In this document: positions 17,378 to 26,419 of the stretch, piece after piece
Layout: every line of letters starts with the position of its first letter
How positions within the stretch are numbered: position 1 is the first letter of the stretch
Origin: UKL13-2 sp043773745
Lineage (GTDB): Bacteria > Pseudomonadota > Gammaproteobacteria > Burkholderiales > Usitatibacteraceae
NCBI GenBank assembly: GCA_043773745.1
Contig: JAYVEV010000122.1
Coordinates: forward strand, 1-64,000
Reading direction: 5' to 3'
Length of the DNA stretch: 64,000 nt
Notes under the pieces: model-generated
What the model saw: only the letters and a program-made list of their open reading frames with translations
Told to the model about the DNA's origin: nothing
The model's database searches: none
Translations under genes and position numbers: made by a program

Positions 17378-19351
17378 ATGGGAAAAATCATTGGTATTGA
17401 CTTGGGTACCACCAATAGCTGCGTGGCCATCATGGAAGCCGGTGTGCCGAAAGTTATCGAAAACTCTGAAGGCGCGCGCACCACACCTTCAATCGTCGCC
17501 TATCAGGACGATGGCGAGATCGTGGTCGGCGCATCGGCCAAACGCCAAGCAGTGACCAATCCCAAGAACACCCTGTTCGCGGTGAAACGCCTGATTGGCC
17601 GTCGCTTTGAAGAAAAAGAAGTGCAAAAGGATATCGACCTGATGCCCTATTCGATCGTGAAAAACGATAATGGCGACGCATGGGTTGTGGCCCGCGATAA
17701 AAAAATCGCGCCACCGCAAGTGTCGTCAGAAGTATTGCGCAAGATGAAAAAAACCGCTGAAGATTACCTAGGCGAAGAAGTGACCGAGGCCGTGATCACG
17801 GTCCCTGCTTACTTCAACGATGCACAGCGCCAAGCCACCAAGGATGCGGGCCGCATTGCCGGTCTGGATGTGAAGCGCATCATCAATGAGCCGACCGCTG
17901 CCGCTTTGGCATTCGGCATGGACAAAAAAGAAGGCGACCGTAAAATTGCCGTGTATGACCTGGGCGGCGGCACCTTCGATATTTCGATTATTGAAATTTC
18001 CGAGATTGATGGCGAACACCAGTTTGAAGTACTTTCCACCAACGGTGATACCTTCCTCGGCGGCGAAGATTTCGACCAGCGCCTGATGGATTATCTGTGC
18101 GACGAATTCAAGAAAGATCAAGCGATTGATTTGAAGAAAGACGTGCTCGCCCTCCAACGTCTGAAAGAAGCTGCTGAAAAAGCCAAGATTGAATTGTCAT
18201 CAACTAACCAGACCGAAGTGAATTTGCCCTACATCACGGCCGATGCAACAGGCCCGAAGCATATGGCCATCAAGCTCACCCGCGCAAAATTTGAAGCGCT
18301 GGTGGACGAACTTATCGAGCGCACTATCAAGCCTTGCGAAATAGCGATCAAGGATTCCGGCCTGAAGGTTTCTGATATTTCGGACGTGATCTTGGTTGGC
18401 GGTCAGACCCGTATGCCTAAGGTGCAGGAAAAAGTTAAGGAAATTTTTGGCCGTGAACCGCGCAAAGACGTGAACCCGGATGAAGCGGTTGCGGTTGGTG
18501 CCGCGATTCAAGGTGGCGTGTTGAAAGGTGACGTAAAAGACGTGTTGCTGCTTGACGTAACCCCACTCTCACTCGGTATTGAAACGCTTGGCGGTGTATC
18601 GACCAAGCTGATCAAGAAAAACACCACCGTGCCGACCAAAGCATCGCAAACATTTTCCACTGCAGATGACAACCAGTCGGCAGTGACGATTCATGTACTG
18701 CAGGGCGAGCGCGAAATGGCCTCTGGCAATAAATCGCTAGGCCAGTTCAATCTTGAGGGTATTCCACCTTCGGCCCGCGGCATGCCACAAATTGAAGTGA
18801 CCTTTGATATTGACGCGAACGGCATCATGCACGTTTCCGCAAAGGATAAAGCCACTGGCAAGGAAAATAAAATCACCATCAAGGCCAATTCCGGCTTGAG
18901 CGAAGAAGAGATTCAACGCATGGTGAAAGACGCTGAAGCCAATGCCGAGGAAGATAAGAAATTGCTGGAACTGGTGTCTGCGCGCAACGCGGGTGATGCG
19001 CTGGTTCACTCCACAAAAAAATCACTGGCTGAATATGGCGACAAATTAGAAGCCGCTGAGAAAACCGCTATTGAAGATGGCATCAAGGAGCTGGAAGAAG
19101 TGTTGAAAGACGCATCGGCCAGCAAGGATACGATAGAAGCCAAAACTAAATCGCTCGAGGCTTCAGCTCAAAAACTCGGCGAAAAAATGTATGCCGATAT
19201 GCAAGCTAAAGCGCAGGCAGAAGCAGGCGCAAGTGGCCCGAACTCAAGCACTGGTGCGGGCCCTGAAGCAGGTGGCCAACCAGGCGGCAAAGAAAAGGAT
19301 ATGGGCAATGTGGTAGATGCCGAGTTCACTGAAGTAAAAGACAAGAAGTAA
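17378..19351 (+). CDS. dnaK: Molecular chaperone DnaK (Hsp70)
   Basis: DnaK binds exposed hydrophobic segments of unfolded proteins in an ATP cycle run with DnaJ and GrpE. The 657 residues show the phosphate-1 motif GIDLGTTNSCVA at the start, IINEPTAAALAFG and DLGGGTFDISI in the ATPase domain, the linker DVLLLDVTPLSLGIE (about 386–400) and the substrate domain and lid. The tail is Gly/Ala-rich and ends NVVDAEFTEVKDKK, close to the canonical EEV-type proteobacterial end. An AAGGAG ribosome-binding site precedes the ATG. A strong terminator follows. Confidence 0.99.
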   Translation: MGKIIGIDLGTTNSCVAIMEAGVPKVIENSEGARTTPSIVAYQDDGEIVVGASAKRQAVTNPKNTLFAVKRLIGRRFEEKEVQKDIDLMPYSIVKNDNGDAWVVARDKKIAPPQVSSEVLRKMKKTAEDYLGEEVTEAVITVPAYFNDAQRQATKDAGRIAGLDVKRIINEPTAAALAFGMDKKEGDRKIAVYDLGGGTFDISIIEISEIDGEHQFEVLSTNGDTFLGGEDFDQRLMDYLCDEFKKDQAIDLKKDVLALQRLKEAAEKAKIELSSTNQTEVNLPYITADATGPKHMAIKLTRAKFEALVDELIERTIKPCEIAIKDSGLKVSDISDVILVGGQTRMPKVQEKVKEIFGREPRKDVNPDEAVAVGAAIQGGVLKGDVKDVLLLDVTPLSLGIETLGGVSTKLIKKNTTVPTKASQTFSTADDNQSAVTIHVLQGEREMASGNKSLGQFNLEGIPPSARGMPQIEVTFDIDANGIMHVSAKDKATGKENKITIKANSGLSEEEIQRMVKDAEANAEEDKKLLELVSARNAGDALVHSTKKSLAEYGDKLEAAEKTAIEDGIKELEEVLKDASASKDTIEAKTKSLEASAQKLGEKMYADMQAKAQAEAGASGPNSSTGAGPEAGGQPGGKEKDMGNVVDAEFTEVKDKK

Positions 19352-19361
19352 ACCGTAAGTT

Positions 19362-19403
19362 AACCGCTCCTTGCGATGTCATTCTGGGGAGCGGTTTTGA
19401 TTT
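19362..19403 (+). terminator. Rho-independent terminator after dnaK
   Basis: The arms AACCGCTCC (19362–19370) and GGAGCGGTT (19388–19396) form a 9-bp stem followed by a T-rich run. It starts 11 bp after the dnaK stop and would separate dnaK from dnaJ. A second imperfect hairpin (19418–19446, GCGGCAT/ATGCTGC) lies before dnaJ. Confidence 0.75.
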
Positions 19404-19503
19404 GGGCGAGGAATCTTTTTTGCGGCATTAAAAATGCTGCGCAAAACAGATTCTTCGTTTTGCATTGAATGACGCTCACTTTGGTTTAACTCGACTTCAC
19501 CAC

Positions 19504-20628
19504 ATGGCAAACAAACGCGACTACTACGAAATTCTGGGCCTCGGCCGTGATGCTTCCGAAGAAGATATCAAAAAATCTTATCGCAAGCTGGCAATGAAAC
19601 ATCACCCTGACCGTAATCCCGACAGCAAGGATGCCGAGGATAAATTCAAGGAGGCCAAGGAAGCGTACGAGATGCTGTCGGACGCCGATAAACGGCGGGC
19701 CTATGACTCATATGGCCATGCGGGCGTTAGCCAGAGTGCGGGAGGGAGCGGCGAGCAGGGCTTTGGCGGCTTCTCCGAAGCGTTTGGCGATATCTTCGGC
19801 GACATCTTCAATGGCGGTCGCGGACGAGGTGGTCAGCAGGTTTATCGCGGCGCTGATTTACGTTACAACCTAGAAATTACGCTCGAACAGGCCGCGCGCG
19901 GCACCGAGACCAAAATACGAATTCCATCACTCGACGAATGTAAGACTTGCGATGGCACGGGTGCCAAGCTCGGAACCAAAGCCAAAACCTGTCATACCTG
20001 CGGCGGTGTCGGCCAAGTGCGCATGCAGCAAGGCTTTTTCTCGGTTCAGCAGACTTGCCCGACTTGCCATGGCACCGGCAAATTCATCCCCGAGCCTTGC
20101 GGCGTTTGTAGCGGCACCGGACGCATCAAAAATCATAAAACACTGTCCGTCAAAATACCCTCAGGCGTTGACGATGGCGATCGTATTCGCCTCGCTGGCG
20201 AGGGTGAAGCTGGGATGAACGGCGGCCCGCATGGTGATTTATACGTGGTGGTGCAATTAAAAGAGCACAGCGTATTTCAACGTCATGGTGCCGATTTGCA
20301 TTGTGAAATGCCCATCAGCTTTACCGTCGCAGCAATGGGTGGCGACATTCATATTCCGACCCTTGATGGTGAAGCCAAAATCAAAATCCCCGCAGAAACC
20401 CAGAGCGGCCAGGTGTTTCGTCTGCGCGGCAAAGGTATCAAGCCGGTACGACAAACAAGCGCAGGGGATTTAATGTGCCATGTGGTGGTCGAAACCCCGG
20501 TCCGACTCACTGATCGCCAAAAAGAAATTCTGCGTGAACTGGAAGAAATTAATAAAGCCGATGGCGACAAGCACAATCCGCGCGCCAAAGGGTTTATGGA
20601 TAAAGTAAAAGCGTTCTTTGCAGTCTAA
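19504..20628 (+). CDS. dnaJ: Chaperone DnaJ (Hsp40)
   Basis: DnaJ delivers substrates to DnaK and triggers its ATPase. The 374 residues have the J domain with HPD (MKHHPDRNPD), a Gly/Phe-rich linker, four CxxCxGxG zinc repeats (CKTCDGTG, CHTCGGVG, CPTCHGTG, CGVCSGTG) and the C-terminal substrate domains. The ATG at 19504 gives the standard MANKRDYYEILG start; a TTG 39 nt earlier is unlikely. The Shine–Dalgarno site is poor, and no sigma-32 box is seen in front of the gene. dnaJ may depend on read-through past the dnaK terminator or on an unrecognised promoter. Confidence 0.98.
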   Translation: MANKRDYYEILGLGRDASEEDIKKSYRKLAMKHHPDRNPDSKDAEDKFKEAKEAYEMLSDADKRRAYDSYGHAGVSQSAGGSGEQGFGGFSEAFGDIFGDIFNGGRGRGGQQVYRGADLRYNLEITLEQAARGTETKIRIPSLDECKTCDGTGAKLGTKAKTCHTCGGVGQVRMQQGFFSVQQTCPTCHGTGKFIPEPCGVCSGTGRIKNHKTLSVKIPSGVDDGDRIRLAGEGEAGMNGGPHGDLYVVVQLKEHSVFQRHGADLHCEMPISFTVAAMGGDIHIPTLDGEAKIKIPAETQSGQVFRLRGKGIKPVRQTSAGDLMCHVVVETPVRLTDRQKEILRELEEINKADGDKHNPRAKGFMDKVKAFFAV

Positions 20629-20901
20629 GTAATAGCATGACCCGCCCCTCTGCGAAGCTCCAGCTACCCGTTTGTACATACAGTACAATGTAACGGCTTG
20701 CGCATCGTCAAGCTAAATTCCAAAGCTACAGCAAAAACGTCAAAAGTTTTTTAGCACCGAACAGTCAGTTAGTATGCGCAATAGGTATGATAAGCGTTCA
20801 TAAAACTGCATGTCGGGGCTAACCCTATTTGCGGCCAACTTAGGTGCCCTGCGCGCATCATTCGCGCAAACGACAGATTCATTCAGGATAGGGAGACACA
20901 A
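20629..20901. other. Intergenic region between dnaJ and the first binding-protein gene
   Basis: No gene or RNA is recognised in these 273 bp. A small perfect inverted repeat TTGTAC-ATACA-GTACAA lies at 20672–20688 and could be a regulator site. No convincing promoter pair was found. A good AGGGAGA ribosome-binding site for the next gene lies at the right end. Confidence 0.3.
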
Positions 20902-22095
20902 ATGCTGTCAATTTCTTTTGCTCCAGCGATCAATGGCTCGAAGCGCAGCAGATTAAACGATGTTGTTCAATCCGTTCAGCTTGCGCTGATGTTAATTTCC
21001 GCAACAGTTTTGGTCGCTCCGCTTACAGCGAGTGCTCAAGGCGTCTCGGCGGATACGATAACCATTGGGCAATCAGCTCCGCTCACCGGTACCACGGCAG
21101 AGTTGGGTAAGGAAATGAAGGCAGGTGCCGAGGCTTATTTTGAAAGCATCAACCAGGCTGGCGGTATCGGTGGGCGCAAAATCAAGCTGCTGACCCTTGA
21201 TGATGGCGGCGAGCCTGAGAAGACCAGGGCCAATACCCAGAAACTGATCGCTGAAGAAAATGTGTTGGCGTTGTTCGGCTATGTTGGCGCCCATACTATT
21301 AATCCACTTATCCCTGTTGTGGAAAAAAACAAGGTGCCGCTCATCGGCCCCGTGAGTGGTGATCAAAATTTACGCGAATCCGTCAACCGCTATATATTCA
21401 CCACACGGGCTGGCTATAACGAAGAGGCTGATCGCATCATTACACAGCTAGTCAGCCGCAAGCTGACCAAGATTGCTCTGTTCTACCAAAACGATGCAAA
21501 TGGGCGCGCAGGATTGGCGGCCGTTGACCGGGCGATGCGTGCGCGCAAACTCAATATCGTTATCTTTGGCACGGCGAATCGCAATGCTGTCAATGTGCAA
21601 TCGGCTGCGCATACGATCGCCAAATCCGGCGCACAAGCGGTCGTGGTGGTGACGGCGGCAAACAGCGCTGCGGCATTCGTGAAAGAAATACGAAAGCTGG
21701 GTTCTTCTGCACAGGTCTCAATGTTTAGCACTGTTGAAGCGAAAACACTGGTTAAGTTGCTAGGCGATGATAGTCGTGGTATCGAGATTTCCCAGGTTGT
21801 ACCGTTGCCATTTTCTGAAGCCGAGCCATTGGGGCGCGAATACCTTAAACGCATTGGCGGCAAAGAAAATGCGAGCTTCGCCTCGTTCGAGGGCTATATC
21901 GCCGCACGGATACTGGTTGAGGGTATCAAGCGTGCAGGCAAAACATTGACGCGCGAAAGCCTGGTAGACGGTCTCGAGAAAATCGGCACAATGGATCTGG
22001 GCGGATTTCGCATCAGCTATAGCCCGATTGATCATATTGGCTCAACGATGGTGGATCTCACCGTGGTCGGTGCCAGCGGATCATTCAAGCGTTAG
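20902..22095 (+). CDS. ABC transporter substrate-binding protein (branched-chain amino acid type), copy 1
   Basis: This is a periplasmic type I binding protein of the LivJ/Peripla_BP_6 family. It has 397 residues with a long N-terminal stretch, a signal peptide (about 27–48) cleaved after TASA, and the mature start QGVSADTITIGQSAPLTGTTAELGKEMK. Family blocks include GGIGGRKIKLLTLDDGGEPEKT and VLALFGYVG. The ligand is probably an amino acid or other small organic molecule, but pocket residues do not fix it. It is a tandem paralogue of the gene at 22280. No permease or ATPase genes adjoin, so it must use components encoded elsewhere or serve in sensing. Confidence 0.88.
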   Translation: MLSISFAPAINGSKRSRLNDVVQSVQLALMLISATVLVAPLTASAQGVSADTITIGQSAPLTGTTAELGKEMKAGAEAYFESINQAGGIGGRKIKLLTLDDGGEPEKTRANTQKLIAEENVLALFGYVGAHTINPLIPVVEKNKVPLIGPVSGDQNLRESVNRYIFTTRAGYNEEADRIITQLVSRKLTKIALFYQNDANGRAGLAAVDRAMRARKLNIVIFGTANRNAVNVQSAAHTIAKSGAQAVVVVTAANSAAAFVKEIRKLGSSAQVSMFSTVEAKTLVKLLGDDSRGIEISQVVPLPFSEAEPLGREYLKRIGGKENASFASFEGYIAARILVEGIKRAGKTLTRESLVDGLEKIGTMDLGGFRISYSPIDHIGSTMVDLTVVGASGSFKR

Positions 22096-22124
22096 CAAGA
22101 AGCGCTGCACCTCATCAATACTTC

Positions 22125-22157
22125 TGGCAAGGGTCTTTTTTAACATGCCCCTTGTCA
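22125..22157. other. Hairpin downstream of binding-protein copy 1
   Basis: TGGCAAGGG (22125–22133) and CCCTTGTCA (22149–22157) can pair with one G–U, enclosing a loop with a six-T run. The T-run is in the loop, not after the stem, so it is not a standard terminator. Its plan (TGGC..GGG, T-rich loop, CCC..) resembles the dispersed hairpin repeats but it is not close enough to be counted with them. Confidence 0.35.
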
Positions 22158-22279
22158 GCAACTACCTAGCTATCCTAAAAAAATGAATTTCTAACCCGCG
22201 ATCGTGCAGAAGTTAAATATACCGCCGCTAAAGTGCCAATATCCTAGACACGGCAACCAAGCGTCGAGAAGAGGAGCCT

Positions 22280-23464
22280 ATGAAACCGATTCTTCAGTAC
22301 CGCAACCTATCAGGCGGTCATCGTTGCCTATCATTATTTCTTGCCAGCACTATCTTCGGCATAGCTGCTGTCACACACTTGCTTAGTTCCACTGAAGCCC
22401 AAGCGCAAGGAGTCACAGCAGATACCATCCTCATTGGTCAATCAGCCGCCCTTTCCGGCCCTGCTGCAGAATTAGGCCGCGAAATGAAGCTTGGCGCAGA
22501 AGCCTATTTTAATTTCGTTAACCAAAATGGTGGCGTGAATGGTCGCAAGATTAAGCTGATCTCGCTTGATGACGGCTACGAGCCAGAGCGAGCCAAAGCC
22601 AATACCATCAAGCTCATTACCGAAGACAAAGTGCTCGCGCTATTTGGTTATGTAGGTACCCCGACTTCAAATGCATCGCTGCCAGTATTTACAGACGCAA
22701 AAGTACCGTTCATCGGCGCCTTTACCGGTGCACAAAGTCTGCGCGATCCGGTCAACCGATATATTTTCAATGTACGCGCCAGTTACTTTGATGAAACTGA
22801 AGAAATTGTTGCCCACTTGGTACAGCAGGGCGTGAAAAAAATTGCCGTGTTCTATCAAAATGATGCTTATGGCAAGGCCGGACTCGCCGGCATGGAGCGC
22901 GCAATGAAAAAGCGCAATTTGGAGATTGCCGATATGGCAACAGTTGAACGCAATACCGTCGACGTGACCGCAGCTGTAAAAAAATTGAGCGCGACTAATC
23001 CGGCGGCGGTGGTCATGATTAGTGCGTATAAAAGCTGCGGCGCATTTATCAAGGCCATGAAAAAGGCCAATTCATTTCCCCAGTTTTGGAATGTCAGTTT
23101 TGTGGGCTCCAAAGCGCTAGCCAAAGAGCTTGGTGATGACGGACGCGGGGTACAAATTTCGCAAGTGGTGCCATTCCCATGGGAGAGCGGCATTCCTATC
23201 GTGCGCGATTACCACGCCAAAATAGGTGGCGATGAAAATGCCTCCTTCACTTCTCTGGAAGGCTTTATCGCCGCAAAAGTGCTGGTGGAAGGTTTGAAAA
23301 AAGCGGGTAAAAATTTATCCCGGGAATCGCTGAGAGACTCACTTTCAAACTTGGGCACCATTGATCTCGGCGGCTTCAAGGTTACCTATTCCCCGACCAA
23401 TCACAGCGGCTCGTCGTATGTTGATTTAACGATTATCAGCAAGAACCAGAAATTCAAGCATTAG
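22280..23464 (+). CDS. ABC transporter substrate-binding protein (branched-chain amino acid type), copy 2
   Basis: This 394-residue Peripla_BP_6 protein parallels the upstream gene along its whole length (QGVTADTILIGQSAALSGPA, then VNGRKIKLISLDDGYEPERA, VLALFGYVGT and KIAVFYQNDAYGKAGLAG). A signal peptide ends near residue 43 (TEAQA). An AGGAG ribosome-binding site precedes the ATG. The pair looks like a tandem duplication that has since diverged strongly. A strong terminator follows. Without linked membrane components the transported compound is unknown. Confidence 0.88.
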   Translation: MKPILQYRNLSGGHRCLSLFLASTIFGIAAVTHLLSSTEAQAQGVTADTILIGQSAALSGPAAELGREMKLGAEAYFNFVNQNGGVNGRKIKLISLDDGYEPERAKANTIKLITEDKVLALFGYVGTPTSNASLPVFTDAKVPFIGAFTGAQSLRDPVNRYIFNVRASYFDETEEIVAHLVQQGVKKIAVFYQNDAYGKAGLAGMERAMKKRNLEIADMATVERNTVDVTAAVKKLSATNPAAVVMISAYKSCGAFIKAMKKANSFPQFWNVSFVGSKALAKELGDDGRGVQISQVVPFPWESGIPIVRDYHAKIGGDENASFTSLEGFIAAKVLVEGLKKAGKNLSRESLRDSLSNLGTIDLGGFKVTYSPTNHSGSSYVDLTIISKNQKFKH

Positions 23465-23470
23465 AATGAA

Positions 23471-23521
23471 AATGCCCCAAGAGCGCCGCAGATAGCGGTT
23501 CTTGGGGCATTTTCTTTTTTT
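23471..23521 (+). terminator. Strong terminator between binding protein 2 and cysS
   Basis: AATGCCCCAAGA (23471–23482) and TCTTGGGGCATT (23500–23511) form a 12-bp perfect stem followed by TTTCTTTTTTT. It begins 6 bp after the upstream stop. The genes converge and the other strand also ends in TTTTC, so it may serve cysS as well. Confidence 0.88.
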
Positions 23522-23528
23522 ATCAACG

Positions 23529-24926
23529 TTACTTACGACGCCACTCGGTAACATCACCCGGCTTATCTTCCAGCACAATTCCGGCTTCGTCCAACTGCTT
23601 GCGAACTGCATCAGCACGGGCGAAATCCTTTGATTTTTTTGCCGCATTTCGCTCAGCAATTAGCGCATTAATATCCAGCGCCTCTTCGCCGGCCTTGCCC
23701 TCGCTACCGGTTGCCGCACCTTGCATAAACGCCGCCGGTTCAGCCTGAAATAGTCCAATCGTCCCACCCAGTGCTTTCAGCAGTGCCGCCATTTCGGGCG
23801 ATTTTGAGCGATTCACTTCACCGCGCAAATCATGCAGAGTCGCAAAGGCAATGGGCGTATTGAAGTCATCTTCCATAGCATCACGAAAGCGTTTGGCGTA
23901 GTCGTTTGACCAATCAATTTTTATATCGGCCGGGGGCACGTCTTTCAATGCCACATAAAAGCCAAGTAATGATTGCCGCGCATCTCCCAGCGTATCCCAG
24001 GTGTAATTAATTTCGCTGCGATAGTGCGCGCGCATCAGAAAAAAACGTACCGTTTCCCCACCTTGCAAAGCATCCAGTTTATTCAGCACCTCGCGCAGCG
24101 TGAAAAAATTACCCAACGATTTCGACATTTTTTCCTCGTCGAAATTAAGGAATGCCGCATGCATCCAGATGTGGGCAAATGTTTTGCCGTTAGCCGCTTC
24201 GCTCTGCGCAATTTCGTTTTCATGATGGGGGAATTGTAAATCCCAGCCACCACCATGAATATCGATAGTCTCCCCCAACACCGCTTTACACATGGCTGAA
24301 CATTCAATATGCCAGCCGGGGCGACCGCCGCCAAAAATGGACGGCCACTGGGGCTCTTGCGGTTTGGCGGCTTTCCACAGAACGAAATCAAGCGGGTCAC
24401 GTTTATTTTTGTCGATGGCGACGCGCTCACCTGCCTGCAAATCATCCAGATTTTTTTTGGATAATTTTCCATACCCGGGGAAATTGCGCACGGAATAGTA
24501 CACATCGCCATTGGGCGCTCGGTAAGCAACACCCTTTTCTTCGAGCGTTTGGATAATCGCCAACATGTGGTCAATATGATGCGTCGCCCGCGGGCTGTGA
24601 TTAGGCCGCTGCAAATTCAGTCGGTCCGCATCTTCAAACATCGCCGCCGTCATGCGCTCAGTCAGCGCCTCGATCGGCTCTCTATTGGCGTTCGCACGCT
24701 CAATAATTTTGTCGTCAATATCGGTTATGTTGCGCACGTAGTTAACGGCATAACCCATAGCAGTGAACCACCGTGTAACCATATCGAATACGGTAAAGGT
24801 ACGCGCGTTGCCAATATGAAAATAGTCATAGACGGTCGGCCCGCAAGAATAGAGACTTACTTTTCCGGGCTGAATCGGGGTAAAAACTTCTTTTTTTCGG
24901 GTCAGTGTGTTGTAAATTATTTGCAT
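23529..24926 (-). CDS. cysS: Cysteinyl-tRNA synthetase
   Basis: CysS charges tRNA-Cys. The 465-residue class I enzyme has zinc ligand Cys28 in YSCGPTVYDYFHIGNAR, the HIGH-like HIGN (37–40), the second zinc cluster (CSAMC and the HGGGWDLQFPHHENE block) and KMSKS. The C-terminal anticodon-binding part is intact, ending in DKPGDVTEWRRK. The ATG at 24926 is close to the canonical start. It is divergent from the TPR gene, the usual neighbourhood in Burkholderiales. Confidence 0.98.
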   Translation of the reverse strand: MQIIYNTLTRKKEVFTPIQPGKVSLYSCGPTVYDYFHIGNARTFTVFDMVTRWFTAMGYAVNYVRNITDIDDKIIERANANREPIEALTERMTAAMFEDADRLNLQRPNHSPRATHHIDHMLAIIQTLEEKGVAYRAPNGDVYYSVRNFPGYGKLSKKNLDDLQAGERVAIDKNKRDPLDFVLWKAAKPQEPQWPSIFGGGRPGWHIECSAMCKAVLGETIDIHGGGWDLQFPHHENEIAQSEAANGKTFAHIWMHAAFLNFDEEKMSKSLGNFFTLREVLNKLDALQGGETVRFFLMRAHYRSEINYTWDTLGDARQSLLGFYVALKDVPPADIKIDWSNDYAKRFRDAMEDDFNTPIAFATLHDLRGEVNRSKSPEMAALLKALGGTIGLFQAEPAAFMQGAATGSEGKAGEEALDINALIAERNAAKKSKDFARADAVRKQLDEAGIVLEDKPGDVTEWRRK

Positions 24927-25297
24927 GGATAATCACTTTGAAATTTCAGATCGCAAGGCACAGCATAAGCCTCGTCATATAGAGGGCATGCCTAGCACTG
25001 CAACCGATGACAAAACAGAAGAAATGGTGTTATTTACCACCCTAAATCGCTGGCCACTTCGCGGGCAGCAAGGGCCGCTAACAAATCTCGTTACCTTGAG
25101 ATCAACAACATCGCACGCTATGGGAATAGCAGCCTCTGTGGCCTGATTTGAGCGAGGCCGCGCGACCGTAATTAAGACGCGTTAGCAGGCCCAACATCGG
25201 TTTAGAAGAGATTGTGAAGTCGTTACGCATTCTTGTTAGAATATGGCTTGGCAAAATTTTGCTTGGTTTTTTATTAAATTCAATTAATTATAACGCA
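24927..25297. other. 371-bp divergent intergenic region with a possible promoter
   Basis: No gene is supported here. A rightward 73-codon ORF starts at 24925 inside the cysS start, lacks a ribosome-binding site and matches nothing recognised. Near the right end an extended −10 (TG-T-TAGAAT, 25234–25242) with a weak TTGTGA box upstream would start transcription near 25249, about 50 nt before the TPR gene ATG. Confidence 0.35.
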
Positions 25298-26380
25298 ATG
25301 TTCATTAAAATCTTCCCACGGCTGACATCAGTCAGACTTGCTTCGCTCGGTATTTCCAGCGCTGCACTATTTTTTCTTCTGAGCGGTACTGTTCATGCAG
25401 GGCCTGCTGAAGACGTTAAAGAAGCCTCGCGCCTCTACCAACAAGGCAAGCTAGATAATGCCTTGACCAAGGTGAACGCGGCACTTGCGCAGCAACCAAA
25501 AGATGCACAGGGGCGTTTCGTCAAAGGTTTGATCTTGACTGAACAGAAAAAAACCGCGGATGCGATTCAAGTTTTTACCGGTCTCACTGAAGATTATCCT
25601 GAGCTGCCCGAGCCTTATAACAATCTCGCCGTACTGTACGCGAGCCAGGGCAATTACGACAAAGCCAAAGCGGCACTAGAGCTCGCCATTCACACTCATC
25701 CATCGTATGCCACGGCGCACGAAAATCTGGGCGATATTTATGCTCAGCTGGCGCGTCGCGCTTACGATAAAGCCTTGCAGCTTGATAAAAATAACGCTAC
25801 CGCACAATCCAAGCTTGCGATGGTGAAAGATTTATTCTCGCCACCTAAAGCCGCAATCGTTGCGGCAGCTGATCCCGCTAAAACAGCCGCGCCAGCGCAA
25901 AGTACCACGCCGTCGCCGACCACCAAACCAGAAACCACCAAGCCCGCCGCAACAACAGTAGCAGCCACACCTGCGGTGACTGCAAAGCCTGCCACGGCAC
26001 CTACACCTGCAAAGCCGGTAGAGATACCCACAGGCGGCAATGCCAACGCGCAAGTCACCAACACCATAAACGCTTGGGCTAAAGCGTGGGCTGCCAAGGA
26101 TGTAGCCGGCTACCTTAGCTTTTATGCGCCCAATTTTGAAACGCCTAACGGCATCGCCCGGGGAGCTTGGGAAGTACAGCGGCGCGAACGTATCGAAGCG
26201 CCCGCCAGCATTAGCGTGAGTGTAAAAATGACAAAAGTCACCACCACCGGGAACGAAGCCGTTGCAGTGTTCCGTCAGACCTACCGGTCCGATAAAGTCT
26301 CCAGCAGCAATAGCAAAACCTTAAAACTGGTGAAATCTGGTGACCGGTGGCTGATTCGTTCGGAGCGCGCGGGGGGCTAA
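25298..26380 (+). CDS. Secreted TPR protein with C-terminal NTF2-like (Cds6-type) domain
   Basis: This is a periplasmic helper protein of unknown role. The 360 residues have a signal peptide (h-region LGISSAALFFLLSG, cleavage after VHA), about three TPR units (A-x-YQQGKLDNAL…, PEPYNNLAVLYASQGNYDKAK…, ATAHENLGDIYAQLARRAYDKAL), a Pro/Thr/Ala-rich linker of about 75 residues, and a C-terminal NTF2-like domain (INAWAKAWAAKDVAGYLSFY). That last domain recurs at the end of the next gene. The ATG at 25298 is preferred over a GTG at 25214 because it gives a clean signal peptide and lies downstream of the candidate promoter. Confidence 0.75.
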   Translation: MFIKIFPRLTSVRLASLGISSAALFFLLSGTVHAGPAEDVKEASRLYQQGKLDNALTKVNAALAQQPKDAQGRFVKGLILTEQKKTADAIQVFTGLTEDYPELPEPYNNLAVLYASQGNYDKAKAALELAIHTHPSYATAHENLGDIYAQLARRAYDKALQLDKNNATAQSKLAMVKDLFSPPKAAIVAAADPAKTAAPAQSTTPSPTTKPETTKPAATTVAATPAVTAKPATAPTPAKPVEIPTGGNANAQVTNTINAWAKAWAAKDVAGYLSFYAPNFETPNGIARGAWEVQRRERIEAPASISVSVKMTKVTTTGNEAVAVFRQTYRSDKVSSSNSKTLKLVKSGDRWLIRSERAGG

Positions 26381-26419
26381 TTGCGAACCGAACACTGTAT
26401 TTGTTGGTCTGAATCATCA

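Noticed and set aside
24925..25146. Rightward ORF of 73 codons beginning at the cysS start codon
   Set aside because: No ribosome-binding site, no recognised family and it would begin inside the cysS initiation region.
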